Assembly: GCA_010014835.2 (NCBI GenBank)
Contig: JAAAKB020000020.1
Coordinates: forward strand, 61,386 to 90,296
Reading direction: 5' to 3'
Length of the DNA: 28,911 nt
Origin: Apostichopus leukothele
Lineage: Eukaryota > Echinodermata > Holothuroidea > Aspidochirotida > Stichopodidae
Part shown: piece by piece, positions 10,601-20,640 of the stretch
Layout of the letters: every line of letters starts with the position of its first letter
Position numbering within the stretch: the stretch's first letter is position 1
Notes under the pieces: generated by a model
Database searches by the model: none
What the model saw: the letters and a program-made list of their open reading frames with translations, nothing else
What the model was told of the DNA's origin: nothing
Position numbers and translations under genes: made by a program

Positions 10601-13600
10601 TACCAAGGAATGTCCCATTTAAATTATCAAGGGAACCACCAGGGGTAACCTACCAAAGAATGTCCCATATCCATTATTAAGTGGACCACCAGGTATCTTA
10701 TCAAGGATTGTCCAATGTCCATTATCGATGGGAAACACCAGATCACCTATCTAAGAATGTCCTACATCCATTCCTGAAGGAACCAGCAATGTTAACCTTC
10801 CAAGGAATGTCCTATATCCATGATCAAGGGGGACACCAGATAATCTATTCAGGATGGTCCCATATCCGATTATGGAGGGAACCACCATTTATCATACCAC
10901 TAAATGTCCCACATCCATTATCGAGATAATATAGAATGTGCAGTTGTTATTATCATGCAGGACCACCAGGCATGACCTACCACAAAAGACTTTCATTCTC
11001 GTTCGAAAAGGTGCAATTAAAAACAGTTCCTACATCCTCGAGGGTATAGTAACAATGGCAACTTCAACCCTGATTTTTAAATGAAAAGATGGTTAGGCTA
11101 CATATGTCTGCTGTGAAAGTGTGTAAAGCTTTAGAGTGTAAGTGTGTAAGACTTGGTGTTGGTGTTTCTTTGGAAAAGTAACAGACATTCTCAATATTTT
11201 TAATGATGCCTTTTTAGTATAGAGTATAGTAACAATGACAACTTCAACCCTGAGTTTTAGTTGGCAAGACGGTTAGGCTACATATGTCTGCTGTGAAAGT
11301 GTGTTAGGATTTAAACTTGGTGTTTCTTTGGAAAAGTAACAGACATTCTAAATATTTTTTTAACCATGCCTTTATGATATGCATGCAAGATAAACCCGTA
11401 CAGTATAGTTTCTGTAGAGGTATGTGGGATGGTATTTACGAGGACACACCAAACAACATCTAGCAACTGTTAAAGCTGTAGCTCTTAAATCTACTTACCA
11501 TACCACTACAGATCTGCAAGTCAATAACAATCTCTGGAATGCTAACGTTGGTCGAAACTGTTCTCAAATATTCAGAAAAGCTGCAGCCATGCAAGGAATC
11601 CGTGAGCTGTTCGTACTTGTAGCTTCTCTGTAATCTGTATAAAATATATGAAAACATCAGATTAAAAACTGTAAAATAATCATCACTGAAAAAAATTCTT
11701 TTGCAACAAGTTAGATATATATACAAACAAATCTTTTGAAGTTGATTCAAGAAAAGAGTGTTGGTAAATATACTTATCCTGTGAAGTAAATCTTCTTGCC
11801 CAACGAAGGTGCAATTGGGAGTAAAATTGAATGCCTGATTTGTGATAAAAAATAAACCATATGTCTAAAAATACTATCTGCAAACTTGGGTACATCTGCA
11901 GTAATTGTGCATGAATCTTTCTGACAATTAATAACAAACACTGATTATGACCATAAATAAAAATTTTAAGTTTGGCTTCCATGCGGATGATAATTAAAAC
12001 ATTGCAGGAAAGATCAAATCTTGGTATGAGTGACAAGTGCAAACTGGAAACACAGTCAGCTGTTTTCACTACTTATTTTGGGTTATTAATAATATGTCAT
12101 ATGCTTTGTGGTCCTGTCGAAAATCTCTGATCTCCCCTTCCAAACACCCCCCAACCTTCCAACACCCCCCAACCTTCCAACACCACCCCAACCAACCCCA
12201 CCCCTCCCAATACTCTTCAGCACCCACCGAAACAAAATCTTGATGGGAAATGTTTCGAGCAATAGTTTTTTTTCCTCAGTTGCTACATATTGAAATATCT
12301 TTCACATGCTGCTTTTTTACCGTTTCAGTTGAAGGATAGGTTCCTTTAGGTGGACCACGGGGGCAGCAACAGGGAAATTGTTGGTTCCCGTCACTAAATT
12401 AGTCAAATTCTGACCATTGTTGCTGGCATCCAGAGATCTCAGGATGGCTTTTATCTAAACCAATATAAAAGAGAGAGAGAAAGAGAAAGGTGAGTACACA
12501 ACCTTTTGATTTCCTTTGACCTTTGAACTCACCTTGTCATACATATTGACTTAATGGCTTGCTTAGGTTAACTTTCATACAGAAATGTTATTTGCAAATT
12601 ACAGTCCGTTTTGAGAGTTCCCCGAATGATTCTATGATGCCAAAGAAACTTTCAGTGGTATTAATGATTTCAGAAAGTGCTATCATTAATTCAATAATGG
12701 AAATGTCTCAAAATGCTCAACCTAAGTGAGCAGAAATCACACAAAGGGAAGAAGAGCCAATGAATTTTCGCCACTAAAATGTCATCATATACTATCAAAC
12801 TTTTGACAAGATGGTATTATCCTCCAGGACGATATCTTGTTTATTAGATGTGATATTCATCATTGTTGTGCATAAGACAATGACTGAAAGTATCCCCACT
12901 TAGTGGGGCTACTTACGAGGGAACTCCTTACTTCTGGACAAATTACTTATGCATTTTCCCGCGCCAACAGCGCTCAACTCATAAAAAAAACAACCACCAA
13001 CTATACAGTAGCCTGCCAAGGGCAGCCGGTCTAGCCAGCTCTGTCTGGCTAGATCCGTTGCCTTGGCATGGTTATTCTTTCCTGTGACTTGCTCTGTTCA
13101 TTTGCAAGCTTTTGATGCTGACTAGGAGTTGCTCATCTGACTACACACAGGTTTTTATTGTTTACTGTCATTCTTTGAAATCACTTCAAAGCATTTTAAA
13201 GACAGTTTCAAATGAGGGCTTTTTCGTAAAAGGCTCTTTACAATTCCTTCTCCCCTGTCTTTGTTTGAGCTTGTGAATATATTTGGGATTGTGCCATACA
13301 GAACATTACAAATGAATCCCTCTACTTCTGACTAATCTCACTCTCTCAAAAAATTCATAAAACTCCCAAAATTTTAAGACACAAATATTCTACGCTGAAA
13401 AATCTCAACCTCCCCCCCCCTCCCACCTCCCCCTCATTCTGTTAGGATTCAAAGAGCCATTGCTATTACCTTCTCTTCAGACAGGTGAATTAGCATTGAG
13501 TAGAAGAAGCGAGCGACATCTCGTATGTTCGTGTCCGAATGACGGGTCATCAAAGAAAAGAGGATTTCACCAACAGCTTGACATGGAAAGAAGAAGAATA

Positions 13601-16600
13601 ACAATTAAATATTTTGCAAAATTTAAGTTAAAGGGACACCAATGATGAATAAAAACAAGTCTGAAATGCATGTGTTAGACACACTTTCAAACACAAAACT
13701 GGCTGGAAGAAAATATTTATAAAATGAAGCAGTTCACTTGTGTTTTATTTACTAATAAATATTAGCTAATTCTAGCAGAGGTCAGTCATAGTTCACTCAC
13801 AAATGGTTAAAACACTGCCTTCTATCTTGAATTTTTTATTCAATCCGTTGCTGCAATAGTCAATTATCAATTAATGGAAAGATAAGGTACCTAGCTGAAG
13901 ACAATACTATTGATTACTTTCAATCCACCAAAACTTTCACCAGGAATGATAAAAATTTGCAATACACCCTTTAAAAGTTTGTAAAAGGAACACAGTGAAT
14001 ACCACTACATGAAATTTTGAGGGACACAAAGTTTTCTGGAATGGAGCAAATTGTTGGTACTACTGGGTGCAGACAACTAGTTGCATCCATCAATCTCATA
14101 GTTAGATTCAGGGGTTTCCTATTATGGTTTGAAATATCACATATCTTTGGTCAAACCAATCCAAACCTGCGTGCGGGTTGGTTTATGGAGCTCACCGGCC
14201 ACGCCCAAGAATCACAAGCTGCAGTCTCGGACTGCGCATCATATTAAACGGCACTTTGAGTTGATCACTAGTATAAACAGTTTCGTTCTTAATTAATAGG
14301 AGTAGATAATTTTAAGCATAGTTTTCAAGTCAAACTATAATCATCTTTTAAGCTCCTGAACTTTTGTTTTCTAAAACACTTTTAATTGTTTGGCCAAATT
14401 GCCTGACTTTAACTACTCAATCACCCAGACGAACACTTTAAACTCATCAATCAGCCCGTCTATGTACAGATTCATCTAGCCTGTTTTGCATGCTAGTGAG
14501 GGCTTACACCCAATTATGTTACTTTAATGATTCAGGGATCTCTAAACAGTAAAGATCAAACGCTTTTAGGACCGATATGACACTGCCCCTCTGTAGAGAT
14601 GTTGGAGAGCCTAATATAGTGATGAATATTACAGCCCGGATTAGTACAAGCAAATTAGACTAATCCCTTTAATAGTAGATGCTGCATGAGCTATAAAAAG
14701 TGGGCATCCAAAAACGTTTGTCATTTATTGGACCCCCTTAAATATGTAGGCAACAACACAGTGTATTCTGCATTCCCATATCTGCTGTGCCTGAGAGATT
14801 ATAAATGTAACCAGCTGCTTTTAAAGAACAACAAGGCATTTACATTTCTCCCAAAGCATCCACATAACATACATATCCACACAAATGATGGACAAAATGT
14901 CAGATGCTGGAATAGTTGAATTGCACCGAGTCAGAAGCGCTGCCCTCTATAACGTTTCGACGAGTGACGACTCGAGCCTCTTATTTTTCAAAAGTGAGGC
15001 GACTTGAAAGAAGGCTTTTCCCGGTAGAGATATTAAATACGAAGACCTCGAGGCGAACAATTTGACTCGATCTGGGAAAATCACCGGGTGATGAATCGAC
15101 GTTACAAACTGTGAATGAGGGCAAATTACATCACACAATGGGAAGCCGCAAGCCTTATCTGCTCCTCTTTGATCGCTAACTAGTTTGCCACGGAAAAGGA
15201 CAAAGAGGTAGAACCCATGTAATCGTCAATAAGGTCAACCTCATCCCTGCCCCCTTCCTACCTCCTGCCCCCCCCCCCATGCTATCTTCTATCTCAATTA
15301 AAACATAAAATTCCCTCTACAAAAGAGATGCAGTCATTTTTCATCTGCAATTGAAGAGTCCCAGTCTGTTCTTGGTAAATACTACCAAATATCAGTATTA
15401 GCAACATCCTCTGATGCAAAATTTCACTGCAAATACTATTAATAATGGGTGACGCAAATGGCTTCCCATGTGCTTCACGATATGTTACATATTTCTATCA
15501 AATCACACTGTCCTTTCCTAACTTCCCTTCCTACTTCAAATGTTAAGCTCTTAAAAAGAACTACTTACATGTGAACAGATTTGGCAAGGACGTGTGCAGC
15601 ATTAGGTTATGGCATATTTGGATCATCTGGTTACCTAGCAACCAGTTTCTATTTTCTAACACGTTAGTAGACTTGAAGAGATCTTGTAAGTATTTGGTCA
15701 CAGGCTGTGAAATAGAGAAGATTAAAAAAAATAGATTGTTATTTATGACCCGAAACAAAGAAATTGCATCCATCCCAAAACCTGCCTTACCAGTAAATGC
15801 AAAACTCCATACATAGTTAGCTAAATCTTTTAGTATTTCTACATCTGAAGGGTTCACTTCTTGAGGTATCGTGTTAACGAGGTATCTGCAGACTGTTCTC
15901 TGTTTCAAATTGAGAGACAAAATGATCGCTAAACTCCACTAAAAATTTAAAGCTTTTGCTGCTAATTATAAAAAAATGCTCATGCGGAGAGGAATTTATT
16001 TTAAATATTTTACTTACTGGGGATAACATACTACATGGGATATAATCAAATGTTTTCCTCCTTGAGATGTGGTGTTAACAAGCAAGGCAATCACACATGA
16101 ACACACAAACGTACAGACCCACACATACATGTATATATACACCATCATAGGTGTATGATGTGTCGTTCAAAACCAAAAGTGAGATCTAACATCCAACTGA
16201 AATGTAATATGGAAGTTCATTTTTAAAGTAGTCTTACCACATAGAGTGATACAGCCACCCCCCTCCCCCCTCCCCACTAACTGTATCTGACAGATTTAAT
16301 AATAATAATTCGGAAATATGATAATAATAATAATATAATGGTGATTTATATCGTGGGCATATCCACCCAGGAGGGTACTCAAGGCACCGAAGAGAAAGAG
16401 AGAAAAAGAATTTAAAAACGAATGAACAAAACGAAAAGATTTAGTCACAATATGCATCCCTAAATTTGCTGCCCTGCTGAGGCTGGGCAAATTAGCTACA
16501 TTTTATTATTAGTTATTTTAACCAGTCATTATATTGAAAAAAATATTTTAAATTTTGTGTCAGCTTTGAAGTCTCTAAATTTCGTCCCTTTCAAAATACT

Positions 16601-17338
16601 ATAAAATAAAATAATAATATAGTAATATAAAATAAATACCATATATTAAAGTGCTGTTATCATGAAATAAAACATGCTCAAGAGCACTGTACAAAAGAAC
16701 CAATACCTGGAACATAAAATTACCAAACTTAAGAAAACCTTAAAGTAATAACAACAGCAATAAAAGTAAAAAATGATATAAGACAGGGTTATAAACCAAA
16801 ATAAAGAACATAAAAATGTAAATATACATAAAAAATGGGCACATGACTCCTGTGTATTAAAAAACCCACTATGCATCTATAAAGCATTTGTATAGCATTT
16901 TGACCATTTTGCATCGCAATTTGCCATGTGATACAGGATAAATTATTCCCTGTTAATACTATGACAAGCTTTCCAAACATTGGCCAAAATTTATCATATT
17001 TTATGCATAATAATATGGAATCGAAGAACTTTTAGGCCACTAAAATTGTAGAAATACGGTAGCATGATTGTACTTAGCTTGGTCATCTGAAAATCTTAGC
17101 GGAGGTAAGCCTCTTCCACTTTTACTCTTCTCCTAAGTTCGTAGATTATAAAAGTAATTGAATTTTTCCTTTTTTGTTCTCTTCAAAGTTAGTAACACAA
17201 ACCTTGAGTTGAATAGATTCCTCCATAGCGGCAGCATTAAATATTTTCAAGAAATGTTCTAGATTCTCCAGAGATTTCTCGGGGGACACTTGGGCGATGA
17301 AGTTGGTCAACGATTGAAGCAGATGGGATGGAAACTTA
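7625..17338 (-). CDS. AP5B1: AP-5 complex subunit beta-1, middle to C-terminal part, nine exons, both ends missing
   Basis: AP5B1 is the beta subunit of adaptor complex AP-5, which works with spatacsin and spastizin on late endosomes and lysosomes in retrieval to the Golgi. Exons: 17338-17203, 15899-15786, 15704-15569, 13576-13470, 12454-12321, 11634-11499, 10399-10312, 8812-8713, 7783-7625, about 370 residues in all. The phases agree at every junction (1+135, 114, 135+1, 2+105, 132+2, 1+135, 87+1, 2+96+2, 1+156+2). One junction needs a GC donor at 15785. The best family match is the last exon, LKPLRLEFEDFFLPLPVPADE...FTDLW, corresponding to human LPPLFVNFADLFLPFPQPPEG. Also clear are the LHVPYFALNDEEG stretch, APVVHLKEPILQLKR, and helical segments such as TKYLQDLF...NRNWLLGNQM. 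The N-terminal half is absent, possibly lost in the assembly gap at 18146. The final ~85 residues are not found downstream before unrelated exons begin at 6699. Confidence 0.85.
7811..7901. repeat. AATAAATATT-type low-complexity repeat
   Basis: Four to five repeats of (T)AATAAATATT are interspersed with an A-run, directly upstream (in gene sense) of the last visible AP5B1 exon. This is simple AT-rich sequence. Confidence 0.7.
9121..9853. mobile_element. Probable non-autonomous hAT-type DNA transposon
   Basis: The left end, CAGGTTTCCC (9121-9130), and the right end, reverse complement CAGGGTTCCC (9844-9853), match in nine of ten bases and resemble hAT termini. Just inside both ends are repeated motifs of the type CAAGGACTTTTTCAAGGAC and its complement (9155-9173; 9750-9830), as in hAT sub-terminal repeats. 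I find no clear 8-bp target-site duplication (ATACCATG on the left, AGCATGAT on the right) and no transposase frame. It is therefore an eroded or non-autonomous copy within an AP5B1 intron. Confidence 0.5.
10515..10985. repeat. Minisatellite of about 50-bp units, eight to nine copies
   Basis: Tandem units run TGTCCCATGTCCATTATCAA, then GGGGACCACCAGGGGTAACC and TACCAAGGAA. The best two are 10561-10610 and 10611-10660, both exactly 50 bases. Units to either side diverge and vary from about 48 to 51 bases, and the last is interrupted by about 35 unrelated bases. It lies in the AP5B1 intron between 11499 and 10399, beginning 116 bases upstream of the 10399 acceptor. Confidence 0.85.
11044..11380. 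repeat. 180-bp tandem duplication
   Basis: Unit one starts GTATAGTAACAATGGCAACT at 11044 and unit two starts GTATAGTAACAATGACAACT at 11224. Both contain GGTTAGGCTACATATGTCTG, then CTGTGAAAGTGTGT, and TTTCTTTGGAAAAGTAACAG ahead of ACATTCT. The second unit lacks about 20 bases present in the first (a GTGTAAG-rich stretch). It is intronic. Confidence 0.85.
12138..12220. repeat. C-rich 19-bp tandem repeat
   Basis: The unit ACACCCCCCAACCTTCCA is repeated two to three times (12143-12185) and then decays into CCAACC/CCACCC tracts. It is low-complexity sequence in the AP5B1 intron beside the 12454-12321 exon. Confidence 0.7.
13015..13067. other. Strong short hairpin (24/23-base arms, 6-base loop)
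   Basis: The left arm GCCAAGGGCAGCCGGTCTAG (continuing CCAG, 13015-13038) pairs with the right arm 13045-13067 across the loop CTCTGT. There is one bulge, one mismatch and two G-U pairs. It could be a miRNA-like precursor, a folded element or an intronic structure. It lies in the AP5B1 intron between 13470 and 12454. No function is shown by sequence alone. Confidence 0.5.
13577..15568. other. AP5B1 intron, about 2 kb, no gene seen
   Basis: No exon, RNA gene or clear element is found. The part 14930-15190 is less AT-rich and holds several CpG-containing words, and 15240-15281 is a C-rich tract. Nothing further can be supported. Confidence 0.5.
16297..16400 (-). mobile_element. LINE/SINE 3' tail in reverse orientation
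   Basis: On the minus strand this reads CGGTGCCTTGAGTACCCTCC, then TGGGTGGATATGCCCACGAT, ATAAATCACC and (ATT)n. It is the widespread marine-invertebrate style of retroposon tail (TGAG...GCGCTATATAAA...ATT repeats). It lies in an intron of AP5B1. The AT-rich stretch 16500-16990 that follows, with CTCAAGAGCACTGTAC at about 16678, may be part of the same or a related element. Confidence 0.45.
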
Positions 17339-17708
17339 CTGCAATAAGGACGGAGAAATAAAAATCGATAAATGAGAAGGTTTCAAAACACAAGTTCTCG
17401 GCATTTTCCTCTTCCAAATTTATATCAACAAGAGATCCATCTCTTAACGTTGAAAGGTCTAATTATCGAGATCCATTTTATGCCAAAAGAGATTTACAGT
17501 TAGTTAATAGCCGAGAAAAAAAAGAGATATACTTAAGGATTCTCCAATTCAACTTTGGAAACATGGCAGTAACCTGGAATCCCATAAAATGTCACTTAAT
17601 ACCCATGATGCAATCCACCCTCTCCCCCTCCCCCCATTTATGATGAATTTGGACACCCATTTTGAATGAACACATCTGGGATTTTCAACAACTAATTGTC
17701 TCTCTAAT

Positions 17709-18069
17709 AATTATTGAAAGGTTAAGGAGGCACAAAAGTGTTAAGATCTTTGTTTTGTTTTGATGCAACGTTGCTGTAATTCACCATTTGGCTGCAAAAT
17801 GTTGAAATGATGACATTTTGATAGAAGCGTAATTAAAATCATATTTGTTGCAAAATCTTGATTCCACGAAACTTATTACAATGATGAATTTATCAATTTG
17901 CTGCAAATGATTAAATTGATGACAAGTAATCATTTTCACGTTTTGCAGCACAATGTTGAATTTCCTCACTTATAAGATTGAATGAATTTTATCATTTTGT
18001 TGAAAAATTGCTCCTATATTTACCAAAGACCTTAACATTTCGGCAGCACCTTCACATTTCCATGAATAA
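17709..18069. mobile_element. Inverted-repeat element (MITE-like), about 360 bp
   Basis: The left segment 17709-17752 (ATTATTGAAAGG...GTGTTAAGATCTTTG) is an imperfect inverted repeat of 18023-18069, whose complement reads ATTATTCATGG...ATGTTAAGGTCTTTG. The innermost ~18 bases match best. The interior carries several diverged copies of a TTTGCTGCAAAATGTTGAA-like motif in both orientations (about 17789, 17847, 17898, 17943). It ends just 76 bases before the assembly gap, so repeats may have helped break the assembly here. Confidence 0.45.
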
Positions 18070-18145
18070 TGCTTCTTGTGTTTTTGTTGTTGTATATTTT
18101 ATGATCATTACCTGTCAGGTAGTTCCTCACTTACACACGAGATGA

Positions 18146-18245
18146 NNNNNNNNNNNNNNNNNNNNNNNNNNNNNNNNNNNNNNNNNNNNNNNNNNNNNNN
18201 NNNNNNNNNNNNNNNNNNNNNNNNNNNNNNNNNNNNNNNNNNNNN
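18146..18245. other. Assembly gap, 100 N
   Basis: Exactly 100 undetermined bases, the usual convention for a gap of unknown true length. It lies between INTS6 exon 3 and the first visible AP5B1 exon. It may hide the missing INTS6 exons (about 130-160 residues) and the 5' half of AP5B1, or may mark a false join. Confidence 0.99.
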
Positions 18246-18702
18246 AGAAGTGTTAGACACCACCATTGATCCCAAAAAATACACACACAGCTTGCTACCG
18301 TCGGTAATTAGACACTAGTGTACAGTCCAATGCATGCAGCTATGGTCAATACCTACAACACAGTGTACATAGCAGTGATGGACATCTCAGGTCTACATAA
18401 AAGATAACAAGGTATCATGATTCATTACTGTCTGCATTTTGTAGTGACAAGAAAAAAACTTCACTTGCAAGCAACGGAAAGTTTTGAGTGACTATTACAC
18501 TTTTTAAAACTTTTTTTATTAAACTTTATTAAACTTTTTCAGAGGGGGGCACGTGGTTTGGGGCGAGTCTTCAATGCCTTTAAGCACACCTCACTGTCTG
18601 AGAATAACTTGAAAGGTCAAAATTACCACCAGGAAGATACTCTTGGATACCTTCAACAATTTCACCATGCGTAAATTTTGAGCCGCATAATGTTCTACAA
18701 AC

Positions 18703-20270
18703 CTGTCCATAATTGTCAATCCCTGAATGTAGTCTGTTTACATTCAGAAGGTCAAAGGTCTGCTTTAAAGCTGAGCCTAAGCTTGTCAATCCAGTTGGTT
18801 GTAAATTCTTCAATTCATTCATAAATGTTGCATGGTTCTCCTTCCAGCCAGCCTGTTAATTTTGGATAAGAAAACAAATGTAATAAATTAATCAGTGTTA
18901 ACAGTAGTGAAAAAACCTTCTTCAATTTTTCCTTTTCATGAAGAAAATAAAATTATATAGTCTGTTATCAATATTAGTTCAATCCAAGAGCTTGTTTTCT
19001 TGGCTTTTAGAATTGATGTTGTTGTGTAAACTGTCAACTTTCATCAACTTCTAAGTTCTGTTCTTAAAGTTTGTTACTTTACAAAAATGTAGTGTCTTCT
19101 TATATTTGACAGTTGGCACAGTAATTTAATGTACATACTTCCTTTGTGTCAGATGCAACTTCTTAGATTTTATGTATGTGAATGAATGTTTAATATTTAA
19201 AACATCCTTACTCTAGTAAATACAGCCAATGTGAATGTGCACCACAAGCACAAGTTTCTCTTACTTGAATTGCGTGGAAGATCTGCACAAGCTTGGAATT
19301 TGATGAAGTATAGAAAAACTCAACCTGTCTGACCTAACAAATATGCCAATTTTAATGCAAAAAAAGTTCCATTTACAAATGACCAATGATCTAGTAAAGA
19401 CATTAGACATACTTAAATAAGAAGCAGATGGTAGCATGAAAATGGGCAAACTATTGCCTATCTGTAAGATATGCCTATAGGCTAGACTGTATGCTCAACA
19501 AGTTTTGTTTTTCTTGGGTTGCAACTAGCCCACGCATATACTGTAAATTGGTAGATAAATATCAAGAAAGGTCATACACTGTACCATCGTATAAATAAAC
19601 ATGTAAGGCTATAAATACAAAGCTGATGTAAAAAGGTCCTACATATTTAAATCACATTGATTAATATTCAAATTTCACACTATGACCCCACCAACTATGT
19701 GACGTCGCAGATCTCGACCAATCCTATACCTAGTTATCAGAAGGCAGCAAAATGTCCTCCGTTCTGCCGGAAGAATAGTTGCTCTCTACGAATTATGGCA
19801 AATTGTGTTGTTTTGCTATAAATTTTCAGGATAAAATTATGTCACTTGTGAGTGGATGTTTTCTACTTATTGAGATAAAATTTGAAGGAATTGTGACATC
19901 TATAAAGCGAGAAACGAACCTTCACGGTCGCTGGTGGATCGTCACAGCTGACAAGCATGTATCGGTCTCCTCGGCTTGCAGGTTCTCTCGCTCTGAGCTG
20001 AAAACAATGAAAGAAACAGTTTTTGTACCTGTAAACCCTTGCTTGCACAAGCTTTGCCAGACATTCGACATAACTGAGCGATTGTCATAATCGTGATCGA
20101 ATGGGAACAGTAATTATATCACCAGCTATCAGTAACTTAGCCTAGGTCCCAACTCTTACCTTTAGGAAGGTCTCTACGGCGCCTTTGGCCAAGTCCAAAG
20201 CAGAAGTACCCAAATACGTCCTTTGATTCATAGAAGCACTCGTGTCCAAAAGGAACACGAGTACTGGCAT
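18703..20270 (-). CDS. INTS6: Integrator complex subunit 6, N-terminal part (exons 1-3)
   Basis: INTS6 is a nuclear subunit of Integrator, the complex that cleaves snRNA and paused RNA polymerase II transcripts and recruits PP2A. Three exons are clear: 20270-20160 (37 codons), 19997-19920 (26 codons) and 18852-18703 (50 codons). All junctions are phase 0, with acceptors ending CAG and donors GTAAGA, GTTCGT and GTTTGT. The protein begins MPVLVFLLDTSASMNQR, the start of the von Willebrand A domain with its MIDAS motif DTSAS. It continues LRAREPASRGDRYMLV and ends FDLLNVNR...GIDNYGQ, matching animal INTS6 as I recall it residue for residue in many places. The ATG at 20270 is chosen because homologues start MP[IV]L and the context is AAAATGC. 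The next expected stretch (NPFFLEPAII..., including the second MIDAS segment TDGS) is absent. An assembly gap lies 457 bases downstream. The gene resumes at 4543. Confidence 0.95.
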
Positions 20271-20640
20271 TTTGATTCCTACAATCACAGCTAACCACAG
20301 TGTAAATTTTGACCGAATTTGTGTCCTGATTATCCCAAATAATCCTGCGTAATGACTCCACTAGCTTCCCACCGTGTCACAGCGATAGGCTGCCAAATTA
20401 AGCAGCTACATTGTATACACAGTCTTGTTAGGCCTATACGTACGTATATGTACGTTGGTTACACACAACTGATTTTCCTTGCGTACTCGTACTCGATTGT
20501 CAGACACATTGTGTCACGTGACTCAAACAAGGCCTCCACACGATTGGTTAATCTTACATGTTGATTTCTTGCTCTAATTTGCATCTTTCTGTAAAGCCAC
20601 CATGTGTAGTGTAGTACTGTATACGTACGACTGCGGAAAG
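20271..20640 (-). promoter_or_regulatory. Probable INTS6 5' untranslated and promoter region
   Basis: The sequence directly upstream of the INTS6 start contains a perfect palindromic E-box, GTCACGTGAC, at 20513-20522. An inverted CCAAT box (ATTGG, 20543-20547) lies 20 bases beyond. The palindrome GTACGT/ACGTAC recurs around 20440-20455 and 20625. GTCACGTGAC is the high-affinity site type for USF and MiT/TFE factors. No TATA box is evident. A TAG|GAATCAAAATG just before the start could also be the acceptor of a 5'-UTR intron, so the transcription start is not fixed. Confidence 0.4.

Noticed and set aside
10442-10929. Plus-strand open frames with repeated peptide PPGVTYQGMSH
   Set aside because: Products of reading through the 50-bp minisatellite; the unit length is not a multiple of three over most units and the frame is not kept.
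10515-10985. CRISPR-like array
   Set aside because: The units are directly tandem without unique spacers and the genome is eukaryotic.
12955-12965. TTTCCCGCGCC, a perfect E2F-type site, as a promoter
   Set aside because: It lies deep in an AP5B1 intron with no start of transcription or first exon nearby; a single 11-base match is weak alone.
18246-18320. TGGGATCAATGG on the minus strand as the missing INTS6 WDQ segment
   Set aside because: The residues after WDQ do not match the expected RLFAL and the context lacks an acceptor.
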